From assembly GCF_024128855.1 (NCBI RefSeq), contig NZ_JAMYDV010000009.1:1-64000 (forward strand): a DNA stretch of 64,000 nt, in the 5' to 3' direction. The notes under the pieces were generated by a model, which saw only the letters and a list, made by a program, of their open reading frames with translations, made no database searches and had not been told where the DNA came from. Position numbers and translations under genes: made by a program. Origin of the DNA: Rhodovulum tesquicola. Lineage in GTDB: Bacteria > Pseudomonadota > Alphaproteobacteria > Rhodobacterales > Rhodobacteraceae. Below are positions 19,911 through 30,140 of the stretch, piece after piece; position 1 is the stretch's first letter; every line of letters begins with the position of its first letter.

Positions 19911-20216
19911 TTACCCCTTCATCACGTTGACATCGTCCACCGCGATGGACCCACGGTTGCGGTAGAAGCAGACGAGGATCGCAAGGCCGATGGCGGCCTC
20001 GGCGGCGGCGACGGTCAGGACGAACATGGTGAACACCTGCCCCACCAGATCGCCCAGATAGGCCGAAAAGGCGACAAGGTTGATGTTGACCGACAAGAGC
20101 ATCAGTTCGATCGACATCAGGATGACGATGACATTCTTTCGGTTCACGAAGATGCCGAATATGGCGATGACGAAAAGCGCCGCGGCCACCGTCAGGTAAT
20201 GTTCCAGTCCGATCAT
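19911..20216 (-). CDS. nuoK: NADH-quinone oxidoreductase subunit K
   Basis: 101 residues with three membrane helices (ND4L). It carries the conserved membrane glutamates in [12 protein letters not shown] and in [13 protein letters not shown] that form part of the proton path near the quinone module. Length and position between nuoJ and nuoL are standard. Confidence 0.97.
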   Translation of the reverse strand: MIGLEHYLTVAAALFVIAIFGIFVNRKNVIVILMSIELMLLSVNINLVAFSAYLGDLVGQVFTMFVLTVAAAEAAIGLAILVCFYRNRGSIAVDDVNVMKG

Positions 20217-20262
20217 TCCGTCCCTCCGGGCGTCCTGCCCGCCTGTTCTGGTTGCTCCGGGG

Positions 20263-20877
20263 TCAGAGGCCCTGCCCCGGTTTTACGTCCTTCAGTTCCA
20301 TCGCCTTGGCCGGGTCGCGATACATCTGCGCCAGCACGTCCTGACGCTTGACATCGGTGCGGTGGCGCAGCGTCAGCACGATTGCCCCGATCATCGCCAC
20401 CAGCAGGATCAGCCCTGCCGCCTGGAACAGGTGGATATACTGGTCGTAAAGCAGGTTCCCCAGCGCCCTGGTGTTATGCATCTCGGCCGGGTCGGGCGTG
20501 GGCGCGCCGCGCAGCAGCGCCGCCCCGTCCGAACTCTGCCAGACACCGAAAACCATCACGAGCTGCGCCAGGAACACCGCCCCGATCAGCGCCGCGATGG
20601 GGAAATAGGCCGCCATCCGGGCCTTGAGTTCGGTGAAATCGACATCGAGCATCATCACCACGAACAGGAACAGCACCGCCACGGCGCCGACATAGACGAT
20701 GACCAGCAGCATCGCCACGAACTCGGCCCCCAGGAGAACGAACAGCCCCGCGGATGACAGGAAGGCCAGGATCAGCCACAGCACCGAATGGACTGGGTTG
20801 CGCGCCAGCACCACGAACAGCCCCGACGCGACTGTGACCGCGGCAAAGCAGTAGAATGCGAAATCCGCGACGCTCAT
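20263..20877 (-). CDS. nuoJ: NADH-quinone oxidoreductase subunit J
   Basis: 204 residues, five predicted helices (ND6). Helix 3, with its pi-bulge, falls in the conserved [22 protein letters not shown]. The start at 20877 overlaps the upstream CMD-family gene by four bases (ATGA). A longer open frame to 21144 only shadows that gene. The C-terminal tail [22 protein letters not shown] is soluble and typical of alphaproteobacterial NuoJ. Confidence 0.95.
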   Translation of the reverse strand: MSVADFAFYCFAAVTVASGLFVVLARNPVHSVLWLILAFLSSAGLFVLLGAEFVAMLLVIVYVGAVAVLFLFVVMMLDVDFTELKARMAAYFPIAALIGAVFLAQLVMVFGVWQSSDGAALLRGAPTPDPAEMHNTRALGNLLYDQYIHLFQAAGLILLVAMIGAIVLTLRHRTDVKRQDVLAQMYRDPAKAMELKDVKPGQGL

Positions 20878-21290
20878 CCGCCGTCCTCCTCGTTCCTGTG
20901 CCGCTCGTCGAACACGGTCTGCGCCAGTTCCAGCGCGCGCGTCATCGCCGGGATGCCGCCCAGCATCGCCATCTGATAGATCACCTCGGCGATCTCGCGT
21001 TCGGTGGCCCCCGCCTCGAGCGCGTGACGCACGGTCAGCTTGAACTGCGTGTCGGCCTGCGCGCCCAGCACCGTCAGCCCCGCCAGCACCACCAGAAGCC
21101 GCGTCTTGGCATCCAGCCCCTCGCGGTTGAAGGTGTTGCCCCACATCATCTCGATGAAGTCCTTGGGCATGGTCGGTATCAGCTTGTCGAATCCGTGCAC
21201 CTGGAAGCTTTCCAGCGCCGGGTTGAAGGCGCGGGCCATCTTGTGGCTCTGCTCAAGCATCTGTTCGAAGAGTTTGGCGTATCCGCTCAT
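20874..21290 (-). CDS. Carboxymuconolactone decarboxylase (CMD/AhpD-like) family protein
   Basis: 138 residues, all-helical CMD fold: [37 protein letters not shown] and [12 protein letters not shown]. The CxxC of the AhpD peroxidase branch is absent, so no redox activity is predicted. The gene is locked between nuoI and nuoJ by ATGA overlaps on both sides and must be made together with complex I. No defined complex I role is known to me. Similar unidentified ORFs occur in the Rhodobacter capsulatus nuo operon. Confidence 0.85.
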   Translation of the reverse strand: MSGYAKLFEQMLEQSHKMARAFNPALESFQVHGFDKLIPTMPKDFIEMMWGNTFNREGLDAKTRLLVVLAGLTVLGAQADTQFKLTVRHALEAGATEREIAEVIYQMAMLGGIPAMTRALELAQTVFDERHRNEEDGG

Positions 21291-21781
21291 CGGTAGGGTG
21301 CATCCAGTTCGAGGTTGCGGGCGATCTCGGCTTCCCAGCGGTCGCCGTTCTCAAGCAGTTTCTGCTTGTCGTAGAACAGTTCCTCGCGGGTTTCGGTGGC
21401 GAATTCGAAGTTGGGGCCTTCGACGATGGCATCCACGGGACACGCCTCCTGGCAGAAGCCGCAATAGATGCATTTCGTCATGTCGATGTCATAGCGCGTG
21501 GTCCGGCGCGAGCCGTCCTCGCGCGGTTCGGCGTCGATGGTGATGGCCTGCGCCGGACAGATCGCCTCGCACAGCTTGCAGGCGATGCAGCGTTCCTCGC
21601 CATTGGGATAGCGGCGCAGCGCATGTTCGCCGCGGAAGCGGGGGGAAAGCGGCCCCTTTTCATGCGGGTAGTTCAGCGTGGTCTTGGGCGCGAGAAAGTA
21701 TTTCATCCCCAGCCGGAAGCCTTCGAGGAAATCCAGCAGCAGGAAGTATTTCCCGGCGCGTTTCCAGTCCATTGTAGTCAT
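21287..21781 (-). CDS. nuoI: NADH-quinone oxidoreductase subunit I
   Basis: 164 residues with two ferredoxin-type [4Fe-4S] motifs, [12 protein letters not shown] and [15 protein letters not shown], binding clusters N6a and N6b that pass electrons toward NuoB. The N-terminal amphipathic helix ([20 protein letters not shown]) anchors it to the membrane. Starts at 21781 or three codons later. It overlaps the CMD-family gene by four bases. Confidence 0.97.
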   Translation of the reverse strand: MTTMDWKRAGKYFLLLDFLEGFRLGMKYFLAPKTTLNYPHEKGPLSPRFRGEHALRRYPNGEERCIACKLCEAICPAQAITIDAEPREDGSRRTTRYDIDMTKCIYCGFCQEACPVDAIVEGPNFEFATETREELFYDKQKLLENGDRWEAEIARNLELDAPYR

Positions 21782-21889
21782 TGGACGGTCTCCTGTTCGC
21801 GGGACTGTGCGCAGCGCAGGGCCGCGCGGCAGAGGAGGCCCGGGGCCGCGACGGGCCAGCAGGTGCGCCTGTGTTCGCTCGGTCTCATG

Positions 21890-22396
21890 TCACTCCTCGC
21901 ACTGGGACATCAGGGCCTGAACCCGTGCGGTCATCTCGGCCCCCTGGGCGGGCATCGCGAAGGGGGCGGCCCAGATCTCCTGGTTGGCACAAAGTGCGTC
22001 ACGGCTCTCGGCGGCGCAGGCGTCGTCGCCCAGTGCCGCACAGGTCTCGGCCCGCACCAGATGCAGCGTCGCATACATGAAGCGCGTGTCGCCATGGTCC
22101 GACCGGACGATTTCAAGCAGGCGCTCGGCTTCGGTTCGCGCGGCCCGGTTGCCCAACTGCGGCACAGCCATGCGGAACAACACCTCCCAGCGCGCGCCGG
22201 CGATGCTCAGATCGCCCTCGGGGCCCTCGAGCGGCGCGCGGCTCTCCGATGTCATTAAATCGGTGAACTCACGATAGGCGCAGACGAAATCGCCCTTTTC
22301 AAAGCATGCCATGGCAACCGCGTCGGGCTGTGCTGCCGCCGGTCCGGCAAGACCGCCGACCGCCAGGGCAACCGTCATCAGAAGGATACGCACCAT
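21890..22396 (-). CDS. Small secreted protein of unknown function between nuoH and nuoI
   Basis: 168 residues. Signal peptide MVRILLMTVALAVGGLAGPAAAQ with an AAA-Q cleavage site. The mature part is helical and repeat-like, with cysteine pairs (ACFEKGDFVCAYREF; CAALGDDACAAE) spaced as in TPR/Sel1-type periplasmic proteins. The start is three bases after the nuoH stop, so it is cotranslated with complex I. Function unknown; it is probably one of the lineage-specific nuo-operon ORFs. Confidence 0.75.
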   Translation of the reverse strand: MVRILLMTVALAVGGLAGPAAAQPDAVAMACFEKGDFVCAYREFTDLMTSESRAPLEGPEGDLSIAGARWEVLFRMAVPQLGNRAARTEAERLLEIVRSDHGDTRFMYATLHLVRAETCAALGDDACAAESRDALCANQEIWAAPFAMPAQGAEMTARVQALMSQCEE

Positions 22397-22399
22397 GTC

Positions 22400-23437
22400 T
22401 CAGCCTCCCACCGCCCAACGGGCATAGGCGCCGCCGAACAATTCGAATTTCGCGAAGAACGCCACGATCACCACCCAGATCAGCGACATCGGCAGGAACA
22501 CCTTCCAGCCCAGCCGCATCAACTGGTCATAGCGGTAGCGCGGCACGATGGCCTTGACCATGGCGAAGAGGAAGAAGAACACCCCCATCTTGGCCACCAT
22601 CCAGAGCGCCCCGTCGGGCAGGCCCGGAATGGGCGACAGCCAGCCGCCGAAGAACAACAGCGTCATCAGCGCGCACATCAGGAAGATGGCGATGTATTCG
22701 CCCGCCATGAACAGCAAGAACGGCGTCGAGGAGTATTCCACCTGATAGCCCGCCACCAGTTCCGATTCCGCCTCCGGCAGGTCGAAGGGCGGGCGGTTGG
22801 TCTCGGCCAGCGCCGAGATGAAGAACAGGAACACCATGGGCAGATGCGGCAGCCAGTACCACGAGAAGATCCCGAAACTGCCATCCTGCGCCGCGACGAT
22901 GGCGCCGAAATTCAGGCTGCCGGTGGACAGGATCACCCCGATGATGATCAGCCCGATGGATACCTCGTAGGAGATCATCTGCGCCGCCGAGCGCAGCGAG
23001 CCGAGGAAGGGGTATTTCGAGTTCGAGGCCCAGCCTCCCATGATGACCCCGTAGACCTCGAGCGAGGAGATCGCGAGGACATAAAGGATCGCCACGTTGA
23101 TATCGGCCAGCACCAGACGGTCCGAGAACGGGATCACCGCCCAGGCCAGCATCGCCATGACAAAGGCGATCATCGGCGCCAGCAGGAAGACAGGCCGATC
23201 CGCGCCCGCAGGCACGATGACCTCCTTGACCACATATTTCAGCGCGTCGGCCACCGTCTGCAACAGGCCAAAGGCGCCCACGACGTTCGGCCCACGGCGC
23301 AGCTGCACCGCCGCCCAGATCTTGCGGTCGCCATAGACGAGAAACAGCAGCGAGATCATCACGAAGGCAATGACCATCAGCGACTGCGCCATGATCGTCA
23401 GCGCCACCCCGAAGCCGGTATCCAGAAAATCCGCCAT
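22400..23437 (-). CDS. nuoH: NADH-quinone oxidoreductase subunit H
   Basis: 345 residues, eight helices (ND1), forming much of the quinone chamber. Conserved loops are [19 protein letters not shown] near the N-terminus and [20 protein letters not shown], which lines the quinone entry path. The start is [10 protein letters not shown] at 23437; about 40 upstream in-frame codons overlap the neighbouring gene and are not conserved. Confidence 0.97.
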   Translation of the reverse strand: MADFLDTGFGVALTIMAQSLMVIAFVMISLLFLVYGDRKIWAAVQLRRGPNVVGAFGLLQTVADALKYVVKEVIVPAGADRPVFLLAPMIAFVMAMLAWAVIPFSDRLVLADINVAILYVLAISSLEVYGVIMGGWASNSKYPFLGSLRSAAQMISYEVSIGLIIIGVILSTGSLNFGAIVAAQDGSFGIFSWYWLPHLPMVFLFFISALAETNRPPFDLPEAESELVAGYQVEYSSTPFLLFMAGEYIAIFLMCALMTLLFFGGWLSPIPGLPDGALWMVAKMGVFFFLFAMVKAIVPRYRYDQLMRLGWKVFLPMSLIWVVIVAFFAKFELFGGAYARWAVGG

Positions 23438-23453
23438 CTCGTCCCTTCGTTCC

Positions 23454-23903
23454 TCAGACCACCGGTATGCCTTGCCCGACACAATCGGCCACCACCACCT
23501 CGGCGTCGATGGTCCTGATCCCTTCGGGCAGAGCCGCCGACATCGTGTAGACGGCATCGGCCTTGACCACGCCGCCTGGTTCCGTGCCGATCTGCGTGCG
23601 CACCGGGCGCAGGAAGTTCATGCCCTGAACCAGCGCGAAATTCGCCGCCGCGCAGCGGGCATAGGCCTCGATCATTCCGGTGCTTTCCGGATCGCGCATC
23701 CGTACGACCATGTTCACCAGATCGGAGCTGAGCACCACCGCCTCGGCGCCCAGATAGGCCGGTGCGCGCGCGCCCGCTCGGGCCGCAACGCCTGCATCGG
23801 CCCCGGGCTGGGCCGGCGGCGGCACGTTGGGCGCACAGGCCCCCGTTCCGGCCATCAACGCAAGTGCCACCACCGGCGCGATATGACGGCGAGCACCCCG
23901 CAC
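23454..23903 (-). CDS. Small lipoprotein-like secreted protein between nuoG and nuoH
   Basis: 149 residues from a GTG start at 23903. The N-terminus [21 protein letters not shown] looks like a lipoprotein signal, with a weak lipobox (TGAC instead of LAGC). The rest is a small alpha/beta domain without a known motif; [30 protein letters not shown] resembles a secreted sandwich fold. Three bases separate it from nuoG. Function unknown. Confidence 0.7.
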   Translation of the reverse strand: MRGARRHIAPVVALALMAGTGACAPNVPPPAQPGADAGVAARAGARAPAYLGAEAVVLSSDLVNMVVRMRDPESTGMIEAYARCAAANFALVQGMNFLRPVRTQIGTEPGGVVKADAVYTMSAALPEGIRTIDAEVVVADCVGQGIPVV

Positions 23904-23906
23904 CGG

Positions 23907-25919
23907 CTATTCCGCTGCCAATGGCGGCGAGCGGCGCGCCTTGGCATTTGCGGACAGTTCGGCCATCAGCCGCGAGGCCCGCGCGATCGGATTGGTCAGG
24001 TAGAAATCGGCGACCGCAGGCAGGAACGCCCCGCTGCCGAGCGGCGCGGCGGGCAGCGGATCCCAGGTGTTCTCGGGCAATTCGTCGATCAGGCCCAGAT
24101 TCGGAACGCGCCCGACCAGCCGCTTGCGCAGCGCCGCCAGCGTATCATAGGGCAGCGCCGCGCCCAGTTCGCCCGACAGCGCGCGCAGGATCGCCCAGTT
24201 CTCGCGCGCCTCGCCCGGCGGGAAACCGGCGCGCAGCGCCAGTTGCGCCCGGCCCTCGGTGTTGACGAACAGCCCCGCCTCCTCGGTCCAGGCGGCACCG
24301 GGCAGGATCACGTCGGCGCGGTGCGCGCCCCGGTCGCCATGGCTGCCCTGGTAGATCACGAAGGGGCCGGGCGCGATGTCGATCTCGTCCGCGCCCAGGT
24401 TCAACAGGACATCCGCGCCCTCCATCAGCCCGGCAAGACCAAGCGCGCTCACGCAGCCCAGGTCCATCGCGCCGACACGCGCGGCGGCCGTGTGCAGCAC
24501 CAGCATCCCGCCGCCGGTCTTCTCGGCCAGCAGCATCGCCGCTGCCAGCACCGCCGCGCCATCGGCCTCGCGCAGCGCGCCCTGCCCGACGATCACCAGC
24601 GCGTCGTCCTGCGGCCCGGCGCCCTCGACCAGACGCGCCAGCGCCGCACGGTCCGCGCCCAGATCGGCGACATCAAAGGTCAGATCCGCAACCTGCCCGA
24701 CCCGCTGCACACTAGCCCCATGCAGCCATGCCTTGCGGATCCGCGCGTTCAGCACCGGCGACTCGGCGCGCGGGTTGGTGCCGATCAGGTAGATGTTGCG
24801 GGCGTGCTCGATATCCTCGATCGCGGCATTGCCGACATAGGCCGAACGGTTGCCCGCCGGCAACCGCGCCCCGTCCACACGGCATTCCACATGCCCGCCC
24901 TGCCCCTCGACCAGATCCTTCAGCGCAAGTGCGGCCTCGACCGGCACCAGATCGCCCACGAGCCCCGCAAGCTTCCGCGCGCCCCTGATCGCCGTGGCGG
25001 CTGCCGCCAGCGCCTCGGGCCAGGTGGCGGGGCGCAGCTTGCCGTTCTCGCGGATATAGGGCCTGTCCAGCCGCTGGCGGCGCAGCCCGTCCCAGACGAA
25101 GCGGGTCTTGTCCGAGATCCATTCCTCGTTCACGCCGTCATGGTTGCGCGGCAGGATGCGCATCACCTCGCGGCCCTTGGTATCCACCCGGATGTTCGAG
25201 CCCAACGCGTCCATCACGTCGATGGTCTCGGTCTTGGTCAGTTCCCACGGCCGGGCGGTGAAGGAATAGGGCTTGGAAGTCAGCGCGCCGACCGGGCACA
25301 GGTCGATGATGTTGCCCTGCAATTCGCTGTCCAGCGTCTGGCCCAGATAGGACGTGATCTCGGCATCCTCGCCGCGCCCGGTCTGGCCCATCTGGGTGAT
25401 CCCCGCGACCTCGGTCGTGAAGCGCACGCAGCGGGTGCAGGAAATGCAGCGCGTCATGCAGGTCGCCACCAGCGGGCCAAGGTCCAGGTCCTCGGTGGCG
25501 CGCTTGGGCTCGCGGTAACGGCTGAAATCCACGCCATAAGCCATTGCCTGGTCTTGCAGATCGCATTCGCCGCCCTGGTCGCAGATCGGACAGTCCAGCG
25601 GGTGGTTGATAAGCAGGAACTCCATCACCCCTTCGCGCGCCTTCTTGACCATGGGGCTTTTCGTGCGCACGACGGGCGGCTGACCCTCGGGGCCGGGGCG
25701 CAGGTCGCGCACCTGCATCGCGCAGGAGGCCGCGGGTTTCGGCGGGCCGCCGACGATTTCCACAAGGCACATCCGGCAGTTCCCGGCAATCGACAGCCGT
25801 TCGTGATAGCAGAAGCGCGGCACCTCGATGCCCGCCAGTTCGCAAGCCTGAAGCACGGTCATCGCGGGGTCGACCTCGATCTCGTGCTCGTCGATGATGA
25901 TCTTGCGTAGCTCTGCCAT
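23907..25919 (-). CDS. nuoG: NADH-quinone oxidoreductase subunit G
   Basis: 670 residues of the peripheral arm. The N-terminal [2Fe-2S] domain ([18 protein letters not shown]), the His-ligated cluster N5 motif [15 protein letters not shown] and the ferredoxin-like motif [11 protein letters not shown] (N4) are complete. The large C-terminal molybdopterin-oxidoreductase-like domain is of the short alphaproteobacterial/mitochondrial length. It passes electrons from NuoF toward NuoI. Confidence 0.97.
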   Translation of the reverse strand: MAELRKIIIDEHEIEVDPAMTVLQACELAGIEVPRFCYHERLSIAGNCRMCLVEIVGGPPKPAASCAMQVRDLRPGPEGQPPVVRTKSPMVKKAREGVMEFLLINHPLDCPICDQGGECDLQDQAMAYGVDFSRYREPKRATEDLDLGPLVATCMTRCISCTRCVRFTTEVAGITQMGQTGRGEDAEITSYLGQTLDSELQGNIIDLCPVGALTSKPYSFTARPWELTKTETIDVMDALGSNIRVDTKGREVMRILPRNHDGVNEEWISDKTRFVWDGLRRQRLDRPYIRENGKLRPATWPEALAAAATAIRGARKLAGLVGDLVPVEAALALKDLVEGQGGHVECRVDGARLPAGNRSAYVGNAAIEDIEHARNIYLIGTNPRAESPVLNARIRKAWLHGASVQRVGQVADLTFDVADLGADRAALARLVEGAGPQDDALVIVGQGALREADGAAVLAAAMLLAEKTGGGMLVLHTAAARVGAMDLGCVSALGLAGLMEGADVLLNLGADEIDIAPGPFVIYQGSHGDRGAHRADVILPGAAWTEEAGLFVNTEGRAQLALRAGFPPGEARENWAILRALSGELGAALPYDTLAALRKRLVGRVPNLGLIDELPENTWDPLPAAPLGSGAFLPAVADFYLTNPIARASRLMAELSANAKARRSPPLAAE

Positions 25920-26020
25920 GCCCTTGCCCTGTCGTATCCCTGCCGCGCACGCCTATCGGCGCGGGCCTCTCGTACCGATTCCTGCCGCCGCGCCGGCGCT
26001 GTGCTGCCCAGCCCCCACGC

Positions 26021-26431
26021 TCATCGCGCCCTCAACAGAACGCCGACCTGGCTGTTGCGCGCGATCTCAGCGAGGCCCACCGGGCAGTAGCTTGCCGCCT
26101 CGCCCGGCCGCACGCCGCGCGCCACCAGCCAGGCGCGGGCGGCGTCCTCGATACGCTTCTTCTCGGCCTTGTCCGAGACATAGTTCTCGATCTCGCGGTC
26201 GGAGTAGCCCGCGGCGCTGGCCAAGTTCTTCAACGAGCGCATGAATCCATAGGCGCGGACCATCCTGGGCTCGATGCTGTCGCAATTCTTGCGGATCATG
26301 TCGGCGATGGCGATCACGGTCAGCCCGCGATTGACCTCGGCATGCTCGCGCAGCGGCGGACGGGCCTCGGCGGCCTGGACGGTCGTGGCGGCCATGACCA
26401 GGGCAAGGGCGGCAGAGAGGATCAGGCGCAT
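26021..26431 (-). CDS. DUF5333-like secreted protein between nuoF and nuoG
   Basis: 136 residues. Signal peptide MRLILSAALALVMAATTVQA, then a helical mature part with two cysteines (IRKNCDSIEPRM; SYCPVGLAEIARNS). It matches my memory of DUF5333 proteins of Rhodobacteraceae, which sit at this place in the nuo operon. It is likely periplasmic, with unknown function. The frame is open upstream to 26812 but that part overlaps nuoF. Confidence 0.75.
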   Translation of the reverse strand: MRLILSAALALVMAATTVQAAEARPPLREHAEVNRGLTVIAIADMIRKNCDSIEPRMVRAYGFMRSLKNLASAAGYSDREIENYVSDKAEKKRIEDAARAWLVARGVRPGEAASYCPVGLAEIARNSQVGVLLRAR

Positions 26432-26559
26432 GGGCGGAATTCCTTTCGCGACGGCGCGGGGCGCCGACAACCGGCCCCCACCGCTGCCCGAAATGGGGCC
26501 GAGGGGCGCTGCTATGCAATAGCAGCCCCGCACGGTCGCGCTTATGTGCGCCCTGCCTC

Positions 26560-27855
26560 TCACTCGGCCGCAACCGCGCTGAGCCGCCCGGTCTTGCGGG
26601 CCTTGATGCGGTCCTCGATCTCGTCGCGGAAATGCCGGATCAGGCCCTGGATCGGCCATGCCGCTGCATCGCCGAGCGCGCAGATCGTGTGGCCCTCGAC
26701 CTGTTTCGAGACGTCGAACAGCATGTCGATCTCCTCGATCTCGGCCTCGCCGGTGACCAGCCGCTCCATCACCCGCATCATCCAGCCGGTGCCCTCGCGG
26801 CAAGGGGTGCACTGGCCGCAGCTTTCATGCTTGTAGAATTTCGCCAGCCGCCAGATCGCCTTGATGACATCGGTGGACTGGTCCATCACGATCACAGCCG
26901 CCGTGCCGAAGGCCGAGTGCTGCTCGCGCAGCCAGTCGAAATCCAGGATCGCCTCGTCGCAGATCCTGGCCGGGATCAGCGGCACCGACGAGCCGCCGGG
27001 GATCACCGCCTTGAGATTGTCCCAGCCGCCCCGCACACCGCCGCAATGCCGGTCCAGCAGCTCGCGCAGCCCGATCGACATGCTTTCCTCGACGACGCAG
27101 GGGTGGTTCACATGGCCCGAAATCGCGAAGATCTTGGTGCCCGCATTGTTCGGTCGCCCGAAGCTGGCGAACCAGTCGCCGCCCCGGCGCAGGATGGTGG
27201 GCACGACGGCGATGGATTCGACGTTGTTCACCGTGGTCGGGCAGCCGTAAAGCCCCGAGCCCGCCGGGAAGGGCGGTTTCATCCGGGGCATGCCCTTCTT
27301 GCCCTCGAGGCTTTCCAGAAGCGCGGTTTCCTCGCCGCAGATATAGGCCCCGGCGCCATGATGAAGGTACAGGTCGAAATCCCAGCCCGTTCTCGCGGCG
27401 TTCCGGCCCAGAAGCCCGGCCTCATAGGCTTCGTCGATCGCGGCTTGCAGCGCCTCGCGCTCGCGGATGTATTCCCCGCGGATGTAGATATAGGACGCAT
27501 GCGCCCCCATCGCGAAACTCGCGATCAGCGCCCCCTCGATCAGCGTGTGGGGGTCGTGGCGCATGATCTCGCGGTCCTTGCAGGTGCCCGGCTCGGATTC
27601 ATCCGCGTTGATGACCAGGTAGTGCGGCCTCCCGTCGCTTTCCTTCGGCATGAAGGACCATTTAAGACCGGTGGGGAAACCTGCGCCGCCACGGCCGCGA
27701 AGACCGGATTTCTTCATCTCGTCGATGATCCAGTCGCGTCCCCTGGCGATGAGTGCCGCCGTGCCGTCCCAGTGCCCACGGGACCGCGCGCCGGAGAGGG
27801 TGCGGTCATACATCCCGTAGAGATTGGTGAAGATGCGGTCCTGATCGGTCAGCAT
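26560..27855 (-). CDS. nuoF: NADH-quinone oxidoreductase subunit F
   Basis: 431 residues, the NADH- and FMN-binding subunit. Motifs in order: [16 protein letters not shown] (NADH/FMN), [36 protein letters not shown] (FMN) and [13 protein letters not shown], the cysteines of cluster N3. It is 128 bases before the DUF5333-like gene and follows the HhH protein gene. Confidence 0.97.
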   Translation of the reverse strand: MLTDQDRIFTNLYGMYDRTLSGARSRGHWDGTAALIARGRDWIIDEMKKSGLRGRGGAGFPTGLKWSFMPKESDGRPHYLVINADESEPGTCKDREIMRHDPHTLIEGALIASFAMGAHASYIYIRGEYIREREALQAAIDEAYEAGLLGRNAARTGWDFDLYLHHGAGAYICGEETALLESLEGKKGMPRMKPPFPAGSGLYGCPTTVNNVESIAVVPTILRRGGDWFASFGRPNNAGTKIFAISGHVNHPCVVEESMSIGLRELLDRHCGGVRGGWDNLKAVIPGGSSVPLIPARICDEAILDFDWLREQHSAFGTAAVIVMDQSTDVIKAIWRLAKFYKHESCGQCTPCREGTGWMMRVMERLVTGEAEIEEIDMLFDVSKQVEGHTICALGDAAAWPIQGLIRHFRDEIEDRIKARKTGRLSAVAAE

Positions 27856-27960
27856 GGCTCATCCCCGTTGGTCCCGGCCGTTCTGCCGGATCTTCCATGT
27901 CGCGCCCCACACAAGGCGGCAGGGCACAGAACCCGACACAGGCCGGGTGCGGCGGCCGAC

Positions 27961-28040
27961 GGGCAGGTTACCCTGCCCTCGGCCCGGCTCCGCGGGGAAG
28001 GCGGGCGGCGGGGTCGGGGGCCGGTCCATCTTGCTGGACC
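27961..28040. repeat. Two hairpins in the gap between nuoF and the HhH protein gene
   Basis: The 255-base gap 27856-28110 holds no gene. GGGCAGG (27961-27967), loop TTAC, CCTGCCC (27972-27978) is a perfect 7-bp stem. GGTCCA (28023-28028), loop TCTTGC, TGGACC (28035-28040) is a second stem extendable by flanking bases. Neither has a T-run. Because the operon must read through, processing or mRNA-stabilising structures are more likely than terminators. Confidence 0.45.
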
Positions 28041-28110
28041 CGGCTCCTTGATCCGCCGCGCGTCGTCTGTCTTCGCCCCACCCGTCGCAGCTTGCTCAGT
28101 CGAGTTTCCC

Positions 28111-28806
28111 TCAGTCGGTCTTCTTGGAAAACTCCGTTTCGCCACCCGCGGCCAGAACCTTGGCCTGCGCAACCCACTCGTCGCGGCTCACGCGGCCCTT
28201 GAAGCCTTCGAGGTTCTCGTCGACCCAAGCCACCTCTTCCGGCGTCCAGTTGGCGATCTGATCGTAGTGGTAAAAGCCCAGATCGTTGCACAGCTTTTCA
28301 AGCTTGGCCCCGACACCCTTGATGCGGGTCAGATCGTCCGCGCCGCCCTTGCGCGGCGCCTTGAGCGCAGCGGGACGCTTGCCGGCCTCTGCCACCGGCG
28401 CAGGCGCGGCGGCCGGGGCAGTGGCAGGTTTGGGCGCCGGTTTCGGTGCAACGGCCGCCTTGGGGGCCGATTTCGGCACGGTCGGTGCAACCTTCACAGT
28501 TCCCGATCCCGGTTTCTTCGACGGCACGATCACCTTGGCGGCATTCGCATCGAGATAGGGCTTGCGGGCAGCCTCGCCCTCGCGCAGCGCCTTGGCGCTT
28601 GCGGCCATCTCTTCGTTGGTCCGGCAGAAATTCGCGATCAGGAAGAACCCTGCAACGATACCGGTGCCTGCGCCCGCGGCAAAGGCCACGAGGGCCCAGA
28701 TGCCGATCCAGACGAGGAAGGCCATGACGGTCACGCCAATCACGGCGGCCACAAGCCACCAGAAGATGGCCATCTTGAACTTCGCTTCACTGCGAGAAAT
28801 ATTCAT
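28111..28806 (-). CDS. Membrane-anchored helix-hairpin-helix-like protein between nuoE and nuoF
   Basis: 231 residues. Two membrane helices lie at about residues 12-60 (FWWLVAAVIGVTVMAFLVWI... then AAGAGTGIVAGFFLIANF). A Pro/Ala/Lys-rich linker follows at about 95-155. The C-terminal domain DDLTRIKGVGAKLEKLCNDLG...EEVAWVDENLEG is the small helix-hairpin-helix fold of COG3743-type proteins, otherwise found fused to NuoE or to ribosomal proteins. The start is MNISRSEAKF; a longer frame would overlap nuoE. Function in complex I is unknown. Confidence 0.8.
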   Translation of the reverse strand: MNISRSEAKFKMAIFWWLVAAVIGVTVMAFLVWIGIWALVAFAAGAGTGIVAGFFLIANFCRTNEEMAASAKALREGEAARKPYLDANAAKVIVPSKKPGSGTVKVAPTVPKSAPKAAVAPKPAPKPATAPAAAPAPVAEAGKRPAALKAPRKGGADDLTRIKGVGAKLEKLCNDLGFYHYDQIANWTPEEVAWVDENLEGFKGRVSRDEWVAQAKVLAAGGETEFSKKTD

Positions 28807-28855
28807 CTCTTGTCTCCGCTTCGACGGTTGTTCATCCGACGCCCTTTGTAGCGCG

Positions 28856-29602
28856 TCAGCCGCCATCTGTCTTGACGTCTTCCGCCGCAGCCCCCGCACG
28901 CCTCCAGGGCGTCAGAAGCGGCACCTCGGTCCCGTCGATCCGCTTGATCGTGTCGCCGATTGTCCGGGCCAGATCGACCGAAGCGTTCCGCTCCAGCCGC
29001 CGCCCACCCTGCCCGGTCAGGCTGGTCGGCCCACCCAGAGGTTCCGAGGCAAAGCGGCCATTCTGCGGCCCCGGCAGCGGCACCCGGCCCGCGGCCAGTT
29101 CGTCGAGGATGAAGGCCAGCCGTTCGGCGGTCAGGTCCTCGTAGTAATCCTTGCCGATCTGCACCATCGGCGCGTTCGAGCACGCACCCAGGCACTCGAC
29201 CTCTTCCCAACTGAATCGGCCACAGGGCGACAGCCGGTGCGGCTTGTCGGCGATCTTTTCGCGGCAGACCCCGATCAGGTCCTCGGCCCCGCAGATCAGG
29301 CAGGAGGTCGTGCCGCAGACCTGCACATGGGCCAACGACCCGACCGGGGATAGCTGGAACATGAAGTAGAACGTCGCCACCTCGAGCGCCCGGATATGCG
29401 CCATGTCCAGCATGTCGGCGACATGCTCGATCGCTGGCCGGGTCAGCCAGCCCTCCTGCTCCTGGGCACGCCACAGAAGCGGGATGATCGCACTGGCCTG
29501 CCGACCGGGCGGATACTTGCCGATCTGGGCCTCGGCCCACGCCCGGTTCTCGGGCGTGAACGCGAAGCTGTCCGGTTGCTCGTGGTGCAGACGTCTCAGC
29601 AT
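28856..29602 (-). CDS. nuoE: NADH-quinone oxidoreductase subunit E
   Basis: 248 residues, the 24-kDa-type subunit with a thioredoxin-like [2Fe-2S] domain. Cluster N1a ligands are in CGTTSC and CLGAC about 40 residues apart. The N-terminal helical domain includes [16 protein letters not shown] tail of about 80 residues (from about 170) beyond the usual domain is variable and typical of Rhodobacteraceae. The ATG overlaps the TAA of the preceding small gene by one base. Confidence 0.96.
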   Translation of the reverse strand: MLRRLHHEQPDSFAFTPENRAWAEAQIGKYPPGRQASAIIPLLWRAQEQEGWLTRPAIEHVADMLDMAHIRALEVATFYFMFQLSPVGSLAHVQVCGTTSCLICGAEDLIGVCREKIADKPHRLSPCGRFSWEEVECLGACSNAPMVQIGKDYYEDLTAERLAFILDELAAGRVPLPGPQNGRFASEPLGGPTSLTGQGGRRLERNASVDLARTIGDTIKRIDGTEVPLLTPWRRAGAAAEDVKTDGG

Positions 29603-29886
29603 TACTTGGCACAGTCTCCCGAAATCAGGCGGATGCCGCCCTGATCGTTCATGTTTTCGATCTCGCCACGCTTACGGAGTTCGACGACGATGGCCTCCAG
29701 CCTGTCCTCGCTGAAACCGGTCGCGCGTTCCACCTGGCCAGCCTGCTCTTCATTGTTGACCATGCAGTTCGTTCCGGTCATCGCCGCGCGGAACTTGTCG
29801 AGATCGGACGCCGAGACCGAGGATTCGGCCATGGCCGCGGCAGGCGAAAGGGCGGCGAGGATCGCCAGGGTCTTGAGGGTCTTCAT
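29602..29886 (-). CDS. Small secreted protein of unknown function between nuoD and nuoE
   Basis: 94 residues. Signal peptide [20 protein letters not shown] with an AMA-E cleavage site, then a helical domain with two cysteines ([21 protein letters not shown]) likely forming one disulfide. An AAGGAG ribosome site sits eight bases upstream. It ends on the first base of nuoE, so the two are coupled. The 254 bases upstream (29887-30140) contain no gene. Confidence 0.75.
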   Translation of the reverse strand: MKTLKTLAILAALSPAAAMAESSVSASDLDKFRAAMTGTNCMVNNEEQAGQVERATGFSEDRLEAIVVELRKRGEIENMNDQGGIRLISGDCAK

Positions 29887-30140
29887 GGATGTCACTCCTT
29901 GGGTTGCGAGCGCGGCAAGACGCGCCCCTGTCATGGTTCCCGCGCATCGCCGCGCGGTCCGGTCCGTGGGCGACCCGATGCCGCCCCCCGGTTTCACAAC
30001 AGCCCCCTTGTCATGCCGACGGCCCCCCGTCGACACCCCAGCACCGCCCGCCGCGATGCGCGGCAAACGGATCTCTCCGCCGGCCCCAGCACCGGCGCAA
30101 GTCCAGCCCGCAGCGCGGGCGGATATGACGACCGGCCGGC

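Noticed and set aside
17952-20351. A very long plus-strand open frame opposite nuoL, nuoK and nuoJ
   Set aside because: It is antisense to three certain complex I genes, is composed mostly of Arg, His, Gln, Asp and Gly, and has no fold or motif. Long shadow frames are expected at this GC content.
26432-26812. N-terminal extension of the DUF5333-like protein
   Set aside because: It overlaps nuoF in another frame; the signal peptide starts at 26431.
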